From contig CALUPP010000008.1 of NCBI GenBank assembly GCA_944322685.1, forward strand, positions 1 through 50,892: a stretch of DNA of 50,892 bases, given 5' to 3'. The stretch comes from Candidatus Gastranaerophilales bacterium (GTDB lineage Bacteria > Cyanobacteriota > Vampirovibrionia > Gastranaerophilales > Gastranaerophilaceae). Position numbers and translations under genes: made by a program. Each line of letters starts with the position of its first letter. The stretch's first letter is position 1. Shown one piece after another: positions 25,780-33,958 of the stretch. Below the pieces are notes generated by a model. It worked only from the letters and a program-made list of their open reading frames with translations. It searched no databases and was not told where the DNA came from.

Positions 25780-25954
25780 AAAAAAAAGGAGTACATCAAA
25801 AAGATGATTTTTAGGGTTTTCATCTTTGAAACACCCTGAGAACACCGTATAATGAGGATGTAATATATCTTAATGTAAAATACGGAAATATTGACAACAC
25901 GAAGGAAATTATTAAATTTAAACAGTTAGGTAAATAAAAGAAAGCGGTGAATAT

Positions 25955-26935
25955 ATGGGCATGGCAGCTTCTCAGGCAAGATATTTAGGCTTGCAGGCAA
26001 GAAAAACCAATACAGAATACGAAGGACAACAGGTAAACCAGCAAAGAACTGCCCTGGCAAACCAGAGTGCAGGCCTTTTTAGGCGTTTGCTTGAGCTGGA
26101 AGTACCTACTCCGCCGTCTCAGGAAGATTACAGAAAGGATTCTTATACTTTTTCGGACGCACAAAGCGTCAGCGGTACTTCAACCCTTGATTCCATCGAG
26201 GAAAATGTTGGGTCTTCTCCGACAACATACACCGTTACAATTAAAAGACAGGAAAATATCCCTCAATACGGTGCATTGGGCAATCAAGAAGTGTCAGTTA
26301 TTAAGAATTCCGACACTGAGTACAGTATTAACCTCTCAAACGGTACTCAATTTACACTCAACGGGCCGATAACCGGCCTGAGCCAAACAGTTTGCGATGA
26401 ATTTAACAAAACAGGAGCCGCTTCATACCAAAACGAAAGCGGTGATACATATTATCGATTCACAAACCCGACAAATAACGCAACTTATTACATAAATGCG
26501 TCAAAAACCGGCTTTGACCCATCGTTGACAAGCATGCAAAACGTTGATTTCTTCACAACAATGACTACTCAACAGGATGTTTATCAAACAATTGATAACG
26601 CAACCCTCGGAAAATCCGATCAGGGGCTTTATACGTCATTGTATTGGACTGATGACTCAGGTACGCATACTTATGCGCTTTCTCCGTCCAGCGAATACGA
26701 TGAGGACGGCTATGATGCGGCTATGAATCAATACAACTATGACAAAATGATGTACGAAAAAGAAGTCGAAGATATAAACGCAAAAACTGAAGAACTCCAA
26801 GAAACCGACAGAACTCTTGAACTTCGTTTAAAACAGCTCGATACAGAGCAGGAAGCTTTGCAAACCGAGCTTGAATCAGTCAAAAAAGTAATCGATAAAA
26901 ACATCGAAAACGTATTCAAAACATTCCAAAGCTAG
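25955..26935 (+). CDS. MGMAASQAR-family protein B (326 aa)
   Basis: A paralogue of protein A. The first 42 residues are nearly identical (MGMAASQARYLGLQARKTN), and the last 60 share TLELRLKQLDTEQEALQTEL and VKKVIDKNIENVFKTF. The DNA of these ends differs mainly at third positions, so the protein ends are under selection rather than recently copied. The centre has clearly diverged: Ser/Thr/Asn-rich with aromatic residues, including GDTYYRFTNPT, which matches a piece of A. No signal peptide is present. The 31-nt gap to the Gly-rich gene suggests one operon. No sigma-28 box was found directly upstream, so it may use another promoter. Confidence 0.85.
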   Translation: MGMAASQARYLGLQARKTNTEYEGQQVNQQRTALANQSAGLFRRLLELEVPTPPSQEDYRKDSYTFSDAQSVSGTSTLDSIEENVGSSPTTYTVTIKRQENIPQYGALGNQEVSVIKNSDTEYSINLSNGTQFTLNGPITGLSQTVCDEFNKTGAASYQNESGDTYYRFTNPTNNATYYINASKTGFDPSLTSMQNVDFFTTMTTQQDVYQTIDNATLGKSDQGLYTSLYWTDDSGTHTYALSPSSEYDEDGYDAAMNQYNYDKMMYEKEVEDINAKTEELQETDRTLELRLKQLDTEQEALQTELESVKKVIDKNIENVFKTFQS

Positions 26936-26966
26936 TTAAACAGTTAATAAAAAATGTGAGGCAACT

Positions 26967-27782
26967 ATGTCCTATAAAAACGACGGATACTTAGTAATAG
27001 CAAATAAATTCGGCAACGCCAGCTCGGCAGCTAAAGCAGAAATGTTCGAAACTTATGACCGATTGCGCGATTTGACGGTCAGCGGCTCTGCGCTTGACGG
27101 TGCCGGATTCGGTACGGCCGGTACGTTCTTGTGGAACATAGCCAGATTGATTGCACCGAGCGCGTTTATGTCGGTTATGGGCGGTACTCAAACGATGAAT
27201 ATCCCCGGAACATCATATTGGTCGCCGATTAGCGGTGCAAACTCGATTTTGGATGGCGGCAGCTCTGCGTTCGGGCTTACAAACCTCGGTAATTACCCGG
27301 GATTCCCTAACGGGGCGGCAAATGTATTCTGGGGCTTTGGCTCTGACACCGGAACAATGACCGGCGGTGCGTCAGCATTATATGATGCTGCAAGTATAGG
27401 CGGTTCTGTCGGTGCGACTTCCGCTACATATCTTTCAGGGGTCGCTTCCGGGTTCGGTGTGCCCGGTTCCGGATGGGTTTTGCCGACTGCGGGAACAATA
27501 TCCGGTATTGCGGGCGTGGTTCAGGCTATGGCGCCTTATATGGGCGGATTCGGGCTTGCTGCTACTGTTGCGGGTAACCTTTTGCAGGGCACCAGCTCGG
27601 CTGCTTTGGCTGCTTATCAGAACGTTTCCGGAAGAATCGTTTCAAACGCCGATACAATTCTCTCAAACAGGGTCAGAAACATTGAAACTGTTGTAAAAAT
27701 GCTCGACACCCAGGGTGATATCGTCAAAAAGATGCTCAAAGACGACCTTGAGGGCGACAAAAAGCAAATTGATAATATGTAA
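26967..27782 (+). CDS. Gly/Ala/Ser-rich protein with hydrophobic centre, 271 aa
   Basis: The N-terminal 45 residues and the C-terminal 50 (NIETVVKMLDTQGDIVKKML onward) are charged and helical. The long centre is Gly/Ala/Ser/Thr-rich and mildly hydrophobic, with several GG and SG runs and segments that could insert in a membrane (about 65-80 and 178-210). No Sec signal is present. GAGG precedes the ATG, and it lies 31 nt after protein B. The helix-hydrophobic centre-helix plan resembles translocator proteins of type III export, but that is an architectural likeness only. It belongs to no family I know. Confidence 0.75.
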   Translation: MSYKNDGYLVIANKFGNASSAAKAEMFETYDRLRDLTVSGSALDGAGFGTAGTFLWNIARLIAPSAFMSVMGGTQTMNIPGTSYWSPISGANSILDGGSSAFGLTNLGNYPGFPNGAANVFWGFGSDTGTMTGGASALYDAASIGGSVGATSATYLSGVASGFGVPGSGWVLPTAGTISGIAGVVQAMAPYMGGFGLAATVAGNLLQGTSSAALAAYQNVSGRIVSNADTILSNRVRNIETVVKMLDTQGDIVKKMLKDDLEGDKKQIDNM

Positions 27783-27848
27783 TTTTTAAAAATAAATAAT
27801 TTTGCCCTCATCAGAGGGGCATTCGTCGTACAAATTTCGGGGAGTTTA

Positions 27849-28025
27849 ATGAACGTAATAAGATTAAGAACACTGACCGCAATTATAAAAGCAATTGTAA
27901 ATTATTATTACAATTTACTGCTTTTTGACCTGAAATTACTAAAGTTTTGCTCTAAAAAGCCGATAAGTAATATAGAACAGAGAGCAAATCTTGAATTTTT
28001 CAAGATTGCGGCTGATTCCGAGTAA
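27849..28025 (+). CDS. Small protein, 58 aa, overlapping a sigma-28 promoter
   Basis: A 58-codon ORF with GGGGAG 4 nt before its ATG. The N-terminal half has a hydrophobic, Tyr-rich stretch (AIVNYYYNLLLFDLKLL) that could form one membrane or amphipathic helix. The second half is polar. It lies 66 nt after the Gly-rich gene. The DNA of residues 31-40 is also an exact sigma-28 promoter, so this stretch is under two kinds of constraint if both are real. It may be the last gene of the upstream operon. Confidence 0.5.
   Translation: MNVIRLRTLTAIIKAIVNYYYNLLLFDLKLLKFCSKKPISNIEQRANLEFFKIAADSE
27940..27966 (+). promoter_or_regulatory. Exact-consensus sigma-28 (FliA-type) promoter
   Basis: TAAAGTTT (27940-27947), an 11-nt spacer and GCCGATAA (27959-27966) match the E. 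coli FliA consensus exactly, spacing included. It lies inside the small 58-aa ORF and points at the two genes at 28140 and 28424. Confidence 0.85.
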
Positions 28026-28139
28026 ATTGCTGAAGTATTGTTAAGAAATATTAAAATGGGATAAAATGCGGGCAATTTATTCACCGATTCTGTTTTTATA
28101 GTTATGTAGGTGTCCGTTAAAGCGGGCAAGGAGTAAGAA

Positions 28140-28412
28140 TTGTTCCAACAAGTAATTCAATCAAATCTTCAAAACCTGTTGAACTTCTTCGGATATGTAG
28201 TTTCGTACCTTAGAAGAACCAACCCTCTGCAAGCAATGTCAAATTATCTTGTAGGTATTGTGAAAGACTTTTTGACAATGAACAAAAAACTGAAGATGGC
28301 AAAGTACAGAGTAAATTATCAGATGTACAAGTTGAACCAGATGGAGCAGCTCATTGCAGAAAATAACGAGCACGTATTTTTGAAAGGTCAAAAACTGAAT
28401 CAAACTAGATAG
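28140..28412 (+). CDS. Hypothetical protein with TTG start, 90 aa
   Basis: Starts at TTG (28140), fixed by a perfect AAGGAG at 28128-28133 six nt upstream. The product is basic and helical: a hydrophobic N-terminal helix (about residues 10-45, LLNFFGYVVSYLRRTN), then a Lys/Tyr/Met-rich helix. No signal peptide or known domain is present. It lies 174 nt downstream of the exact sigma-28 promoter and 11 nt before the next gene, so the pair is likely expressed with late flagellar genes. It could be a chaperone or small structural part; the size fits flagellar export chaperones but no homology is seen. Confidence 0.75.
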   Translation: MFQQVIQSNLQNLLNFFGYVVSYLRRTNPLQAMSNYLVGIVKDFLTMNKKLKMAKYRVNYQMYKLNQMEQLIAENNEHVFLKGQKLNQTR

Positions 28413-28423
28413 GGGTGCCTGAA

Positions 28424-28747
28424 ATGGGATTGGCAACATCGACAATGCGATTAATGTATCTGAATGCGTACCGGCTCGATTTGGAGTACAAAATTCAGTT
28501 AATAACAGAGGCAAAAATGAACCTCTCACATACGGTTACCGATTTGTTAAACGTAGGAACCGATTTGGAGGCCGATGACCCCATTGTTAAAAAGCTGGAA
28601 GCGCGAAAAGAGCGGTTAAACATAATGGAAAAGAAACTGGATATGCAGCTTCAGGAATATCAGCACAAACTGAAAATGATTGATGAAGAAATGGAATCCT
28701 GCAACGGACTTATCGAGAAAAACATCAAAATGTCATTCAAATATTAA
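28424..28747 (+). CDS. Short helical protein with MGMAASQAR-like ends, 107 aa
   Basis: I start at the ATG at 28424, with AGGGG 8 nt upstream; the GTG at 28415 adds three residues. The N-terminus MGLATSTMRLMYLNAYRLD follows the pattern of proteins A and B (MG-x-A-x-S). The C-terminus LIEKNIKMSFKY mirrors their VIDKNI...FK ending. The whole length is heptad-rich and helical, with no variable centre, so it looks like a minimal member of the same architecture. A terminator follows. The gene lies in the sigma-28 unit. It is the third member here and supports a shared helix-helix core for the group. Confidence 0.75.
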   Translation: MGLATSTMRLMYLNAYRLDLEYKIQLITEAKMNLSHTVTDLLNVGTDLEADDPIVKKLEARKERLNIMEKKLDMQLQEYQHKLKMIDEEMESCNGLIEKNIKMSFKY

Positions 28748-28760
28748 TAAAAACAGGAAG

Positions 28761-28785
28761 CGAAATCGAAAGGTTTCGTTTTTTG
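28761..28785 (+). terminator. Rho-independent terminator with GAAA loop
   Basis: CGAAATC (28761-28767), a GAAA loop and GGTTTCG (28772-28778) form a 7-bp stem with one G-T pair, then TTTTTT. It closes the sigma-28 unit before the repeat array. Confidence 0.85.
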
Positions 28786-28936
28786 TTGCCTAAATTGCTA
28801 TAATGAGGGTCTAAAGTCGAAACAAGCGTGATTTTTGTTTCAATTAACGGGGGAGTTGCTGCATTAGGACGGCTTTTGGGGCGGGAAATGTGGCAAATTT
28901 TGATGATTTTGATAAAAAAGCGTTAAATTATCGTAG

Positions 28937-28953
28937 GTCAGGCATTGCCTGAC
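28937..28953. repeat. 17-bp palindrome, copy 1 (GTCAGGCATTGCCTGAC)
   Basis: A perfect palindrome with one central base. Copies recur at 29196-29212 and 29463-29479, each preceded by GTAG or TAGG. It resembles REP-type intergenic palindromes. Confidence 0.85.
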
Positions 28954-28996
28954 ACCGTGCTTGTTCAATAGGAAAGGGGATTATCGCGTTTGCGGC

Positions 28997-29103
28997 GCGG
29001 AATTTCCCTTTTCCGTTCCGATTCCTCCGGCGGATTCTCAAAATAAGCCGAATTTCAAGCACGAAGCCGCCTCCCCCATAGTCACTCCAAAGAGAAATTC
29101 CGC
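28997..29103. repeat. Inverted-repeat core element A1 (107 bp)
   Basis: Bounded by GCGGAATTTC and its reverse complement GAAATTCCGC, with further matches inside. The inside holds a CCTCCGGCGGA hairpin and CCATAGTCAC. It looks like a small non-autonomous element; no target duplication could be confirmed. Confidence 0.7.
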
Positions 29104-29195
29104 ACCTTTGGGCTTTTGGGACAAGAAAATGTGGCAAATTTTGATAATTTGGGTAATTTTGAAGATTTTGATAAAAAAGCGGTAAATTATCGTAG

Positions 29196-29212
29196 GTCAG
29201 GCATTGCCTGAC
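29196..29212. repeat. 17-bp palindrome, copy 2
   Basis: Identical to the copy at 28937, 259 bp downstream. Confidence 0.85.
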
Positions 29213-29255
29213 ACCGTGCTTGTTTAATAGGAAAGGGGATTATTGCGTTTGCGGC

Positions 29256-29363
29256 GCGGAATTTCCCTTTTCCGTTCCGATTCCTCCGGCGGATTCTCAA
29301 AATAAGCCCGAATTTCAAGCTCAAAGCCGCCTCCCCCATAGTCACTCCAAAGAGAAATTCCGC
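29256..29363. repeat. Inverted-repeat core element A2 (108 bp)
   Basis: A second copy of the A1 element with the same 10-bp ends, differing at a few inner positions. Confidence 0.7.
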
Positions 29364-29462
29364 ACCTTTGGGCTTTTGGGGCGGGAAAATGTGATAAATT
29401 TGATAATTTGATAATTTGGGTAATTTTGATGATTTTGAGAAACAAGCGTTAAAATATTGTAG

Positions 29463-29479
29463 GTCAGGCATTGCCTGAC
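29463..29479. repeat. 17-bp palindrome, copy 3
   Basis: Identical to copies 1 and 2, 267 bp after copy 2. The core element does not follow it; the array ends here and ilvC begins 88 bp later. Confidence 0.85.
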
Positions 29480-29555
29480 AAAATGCTTTAAAATTTTTAA
29501 TATTCTCTCAATTATCACGAAAAATATGCTAAAATTATTCCACACGGAAGAATAA

Positions 29556-30605
<1,050 letters not shown>

Positions 30606-30621
30606 AAACATAGTTTTTTTA

Positions 30622-30661
30622 CAAAACGCCCGTAAATTTTGATTTTACGGGCGTTTTGCTT
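30622..30661 (+). terminator. Rho-independent terminator of ilvC
   Basis: CAAAACGCCCGTAAA (30622-30636) pairs perfectly with TTTACGGGCGTTTTG (30644-30658), followed by CTTTAAA. It is in the gap between convergent ilvC and the antiporter gene. Confidence 0.85.
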
Positions 30662-30701
30662 TAAATTGAGGCTTTTTAGCGAGTTATCTAACCGCGGTTG
30701 G

Positions 30702-32402
30702 CTAGTTTGTGAGATTTTCGTTAATTCGCTTGCATTCGGCCTCAAAATCCTCGTTCATAATGCTCAATTCGCACATCAGATATTTTGAAATATCGGCAGC
30801 CACCGCTGCTTCGCCGGAAAAAACGGCCTGAACACCGCTTTTTTCCAGTTTAGCGGCTTCGCTGAGGTAGTTTGTGTGGATAATTATCTTTATATCTTTG
30901 TTCAACGAGCGGGCGACTTCCACAATCTCTTTTGCCGGGGCGTTTGAGGGCGAAATTATCAGCGCTTCTGCGGTTTCGAGCCCCGCATATTGCAAAACGT
31001 CCTTATTTGTAGCATCGCCATATACGCTGAAAAGCCCATTATCGTTGAGCGCCTTGATTTCTTTGACCGTGTCAATGTTCATCTCAATAACAACCACATC
31101 CATATCGCCGAATCTCAAAATTTTCGATACAACTTTCCCCACTGGCCCGTAACCGACCAAAATAATCCTGTGATGCTCGGGATTCGGTTTGATTTTGCCG
31201 TCTTCGGGCAGGTTTGTGTCGTTGAAGCCCTGTTTGTAGAAAAATCTCATTACAGGATTTATAAGCCTGTATAAAAGCGGGTTCAAAGTTATGGAAATTA
31301 TAGCAACAACGACGATTGCGCTCGCAGCCTCGGCCGGAAGAACCCCGAGATTTACCCCCAATCCTGCAAGAATGAACGAAAATTCACCAATTTGCGCCAG
31401 CGAAACGCCCACACTCAGCGCTTTTGTCGCAGAACCGCCCAGCATTTTTACAACAAGGAACGCGGCTGCGGGTTTTATTAAAATTACGATAAATAATGTT
31501 GCCAAAACCAACGGCCAGTCGCTGGCAAGCGATTGCGGGTTGAAAAGCATCCCAACAGAAACAAAAAACAAAACAGCAAACGCATCTCTCATCGGAAGCG
31601 CTTCAGATGCCGCTCTTGCGCTAAAATCCGACTGCCCGACAACCAGTCCGGCCAAAAACGCCCCGAGCGCCATTGATGCGCCGAAAAATTCCGCTGCTCC
31701 GACCGCCATTCCCAGCGCAAGAACGAGAATTATCAGCGTAAACAAGTCCCGAGCGCCCGTTTTTGCCACAAATGAAAGCATCAACGGCAAAAGTTTGCGT
31801 CCGAATGCCAAAACAAACGCAACAAGAGCCGTGAGTTTGATAATTGTCAGTACAAAAGCCCATTCTATCGTGATATTTGCGTGATGCGGCGTAAAAAATG
31901 CCGGCAGAAGCACCAAAACGAAAATCGTGAACAAATCTTCAACAATAAGCCAGCCCACAGCCAGATGGCCCGTTGGGGTATGCAGATTATGGTTTTCGGT
32001 GAGCACCCTTGTCAAAACTACCGTGCTCGCAACCGATATCGCAATGCCAAAAACGGCTCCTGCGCCTTTATCCCAGCCCAAAAAGTGCGCAAAAAGCGTT
32101 GAAAAAATTGTTGTTATTAAAATTTGTATTACCGCACCGGGAATTGCAATCTTTTTTACGGCCAGCAGGTCCTTTATATGAAAATGCAGCCCGATTCCGA
32201 ACATCAGAAGGATAATCCCTATCTCTGCAAACTGGTTTGCCGCAGACGCATCCGCAACAAACCCCGGAGAAAACGGCCCGACTATCATTCCGGCTATCAA
32301 ATAACCGATTATCGGCGACAGTTTAAGCTTTTGTGTGATAAATCCGAGCAAAAGCGCCGCAGAAAGCCCAGCCGTTAGTGTGTATATTATGTTATAATGC
32401 AA
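30702..32402 (-). CDS. CPA2-family cation:proton antiporter with TrkA-N domain (KefB/YbaL-like)
   Basis: A 566-residue protein. About residues 1-390 form some 12 membrane segments of the monovalent cation:H+ antiporter-2 family, including the GYLIAGMIVGPFSPGF opening and a GASMALGAFLAGLVVG block. Residues about 412-530 are a Rossmann TrkA-N domain (HRIILVGYGPVGKVVSKIL) that binds NAD(H) and gates transport. K+ or Na+ efflux linked to proton entry is expected; the glutathione control of KefB cannot be assumed. It ends facing ilvC across a terminator. Confidence 0.9.
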   Translation of the reverse strand: MHYNIIYTLTAGLSAALLLGFITQKLKLSPIIGYLIAGMIVGPFSPGFVADASAANQFAEIGIILLMFGIGLHFHIKDLLAVKKIAIPGAVIQILITTIFSTLFAHFLGWDKGAGAVFGIAISVASTVVLTRVLTENHNLHTPTGHLAVGWLIVEDLFTIFVLVLLPAFFTPHHANITIEWAFVLTIIKLTALVAFVLAFGRKLLPLMLSFVAKTGARDLFTLIILVLALGMAVGAAEFFGASMALGAFLAGLVVGQSDFSARAASEALPMRDAFAVLFFVSVGMLFNPQSLASDWPLVLATLFIVILIKPAAAFLVVKMLGGSATKALSVGVSLAQIGEFSFILAGLGVNLGVLPAEAASAIVVVAIISITLNPLLYRLINPVMRFFYKQGFNDTNLPEDGKIKPNPEHHRIILVGYGPVGKVVSKILRFGDMDVVVIEMNIDTVKEIKALNDNGLFSVYGDATNKDVLQYAGLETAEALIISPSNAPAKEIVEVARSLNKDIKIIIHTNYLSEAAKLEKSGVQAVFSGEAAVAADISKYLMCELSIMNEDFEAECKRINENLTN

Positions 32403-32452
32403 ATTTAAACCCCTTATTTTTTATTTAAAAATTATAACTGTAATTTGGCCCT

Positions 32453-32480
32453 TTGGCAATTTTTCTGCATGTCATATAAT
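32453..32480 (+). promoter_or_regulatory. Sigma-70 promoter of tdk
   Basis: TTGGCA (32453-32458, 5 of 6 to consensus), a 16-nt spacer and a perfect TATAAT (32475-32480). The 5' leader to the ATG at 32577 is about 90 nt and contains GTCATG and CATGAC (near 32493 and 32538), which could pair. Confidence 0.75.
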
Positions 32481-32576
32481 AGATGTATGGACTGTCATGG
32501 ATAAAACTGGTTACATGAGCATGCAAACAGCGTCGCACATGACGATTAGGGAAATTAAAAGGGGAGATTTTTAAAA

Positions 32577-33194
32577 ATGGGATACAGTTTTGAAATTATT
32601 ACCGGCCCGATGAGCTGCGGTAAGACTGAGGAGCTGTTAAGACGCGTAAAAAGATGCATTATTGCTCAAAAAAAGGTTAAAGTAATCAGTCCTCAAATTG
32701 ATACCCGCTCAAAAGGCGACTATATTGAATCAAGAAACGGCTTGTGGCTCGATGCTATCACCGTAAAGGACGCAAATGATATTTTGAACCATATAAATGA
32801 TTCGGATGAAATCGTTGCAATCGACGAAATTCAGTTTTTTGACGAAAATATCATAAATGTCGTGAAGCACCTCATTAACTCTAAAAAAAGGGTTATTGCT
32901 TCGGGGCTTGATTTGGATTTTAAGGGCGAACCGTTTGGTTATATGCCCGAGCTGCTTTGTATTGCAGATAAAGTGGACAAATTGGCCGCCGTGTGCATGA
33001 AATGCGGCTCTGACCACGCAACAAGAACGCAGCGATTGATAAACGGCGTTCCTGCGGACAAAAGTTCTCCGCTGATTATGATTGGCGGCGACGAAACCTA
33101 CGAAGCGCGTTGTCTTGACTGCTATGAGCTTCCCGATGTTAAGTCCGAAACTAGAAAAAGAGGTTTTAAGCTTTTAAGTTTTGAAAAAGTTTAA
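32577..33194 (+). CDS. tdk: Thymidine kinase
   Basis: Salvages thymidine to dTMP. The P-loop GPMSCGKT is at residues 10-17. The lid and zinc-binding cysteines are present in CMKC and in the CLDC near the C-terminus. The DEIQFFDE Walker-B-like block is near residue 83. The 205-residue length fits the TK1-type family. GGGGAG precedes the ATG. With tmk and dut in this window it completes a route to dTTP. Confidence 0.97.
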   Translation: MGYSFEIITGPMSCGKTEELLRRVKRCIIAQKKVKVISPQIDTRSKGDYIESRNGLWLDAITVKDANDILNHINDSDEIVAIDEIQFFDENIINVVKHLINSKKRVIASGLDLDFKGEPFGYMPELLCIADKVDKLAAVCMKCGSDHATRTQRLINGVPADKSSPLIMIGGDETYEARCLDCYELPDVKSETRKRGFKLLSFEKV

Positions 33195-33229
33195 AACTAC
33201 ACAAAAATTTATCCAACCATCCTATCCAC

Positions 33230-33262
33230 AAGCCCGAAATTCCATATTTCGGGCTTATTATT
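33230..33262 (+). terminator. Rho-independent terminator of tdk
   Basis: AAGCCCGAAAT (33230-33240) pairs perfectly with ATTTCGGGCTT (33246-33256) around a TCCAT loop, followed by ATTATTG with a moderate T content. Confidence 0.7.
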
Positions 33263-33310
33263 GTTTTCATGATTGGTTGTTGCAAGAATTTATATCGGGA
33301 TTTTTGTTGT

Positions 33311-33339
33311 TTGGAAAAATGTTTTTATTGGACTATAAT
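33311..33339 (+). promoter_or_regulatory. Sigma-70 promoter of the TPR gene (leaderless)
   Basis: TTGGAA (33311-33316), a 17-nt spacer and a perfect TATAAT (33334-33339) end 7 nt before the ATG at 33347. The predicted start falls on or just before the ATG, so the mRNA would be leaderless. No Shine-Dalgarno is present. Confidence 0.75.
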
Positions 33340-33346
33340 TTTTATC

Positions 33347-33931
33347 ATGAAAAAGTTGATTTATTTTGCAATATTGGTATTTTTATCGGGCTTACCGGCT
33401 TTTTGTGCGGTTAGTGACGAGGAAATTTCCGATTATCAGGAACAGGCTAAGCTGTATTACAATACAAACAACATCCAGCAGTGTATAGAGATGCTTGTGA
33501 AAATTCCTGACAGCAAAAAAAACGCTCAGGATTGGATTTTGATGGCGAATATCTCACAAGATCGCGGCAAGCCGCTTGACGCTATATTTTTTCTGGAAAG
33601 GGCGGTAATTGTTGACCCTAAATATTACAAAGCCTACTACAATCTGGGAAATCTCTATATTGAAACCGGAAATATCTCAAAAGCAATGAGTAATTACCGA
33701 AAAGCAATCAAGTTGAAAGAAGATTTTGCTTATGCATATTACAATCTGGGCTGCTGCCACCTCAAAAGAGAAAATTACCGGCTCGCAAGGTATTATTTTG
33801 CGAATGCAATAAAATATAATTCGTCAGAACCGTCGTTTTTTTACAATATTTCTTACACATATAAAATGTTAAAGAATAAAAAACGCGCGGAAGAAACATT
33901 AAAAACCTACAATGAACTTATGAACCAATAA
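33347..33931 (+). CDS. Secreted TPR protein, 194 aa
   Basis: I start at the ATG at 33347, since a canonical promoter lies just upstream. Residues 1-20 are a signal peptide ending in AFCA. The rest is three to four TPR repeats, including AYYNLGNLYIETGNISKAMS and YAYYNLGCCHLKRENYRLAR with the usual W/L/G/Y/A/P spacing. TPR proteins act as protein-interaction scaffolds; outside the membrane they often serve secretion or envelope complexes. Two other TPR-type genes occur in the window, at 19597 and 41604. Its partner is not known. Confidence 0.85.
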   Translation: MKKLIYFAILVFLSGLPAFCAVSDEEISDYQEQAKLYYNTNNIQQCIEMLVKIPDSKKNAQDWILMANISQDRGKPLDAIFFLERAVIVDPKYYKAYYNLGNLYIETGNISKAMSNYRKAIKLKEDFAYAYYNLGCCHLKRENYRLARYYFANAIKYNSSEPSFFYNISYTYKMLKNKKRAEETLKTYNELMNQ

Positions 33932-33958
33932 TTGCGCTCATTGTCGGTGATTTTTAGC

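Larger units (their letters stand above)
28870..29480. repeat. Intergenic repeat array A: about 2.3 units of ~260 bp
   Basis: Two complete units and part of a third, at a period of about 260 bp. Each unit has a palindromic segment (GTCAGGCA-T-TGCCTGAC at 28937-28953, 29196-29212 and 29463-29479). It then has a core bounded by GCGGAATTTC and GAAATTCCGC (28997-29103 and 29256-29363), inside which is a shared stretch with CCATAGTCAC. AT-rich linkers contain GATAATTTG-type runs. The core is related to the repeat at 48.2-49.0 kb. No transposase is seen, and short ORFs in it are not conserved in frame. Confidence 0.85.

Noticed and set aside
27783-27848. A terminator after the Gly-rich gene (TGCCCTC and GAGGGGCA).
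   Set aside because: The stem has a bulge and no T tract follows, so I do not call it.
31291-31884. A 197-codon ORF opposite the antiporter gene.
   Set aside because: An antisense shadow rich in Ala/Thr/Asn, typical of codons opposite membrane segments.
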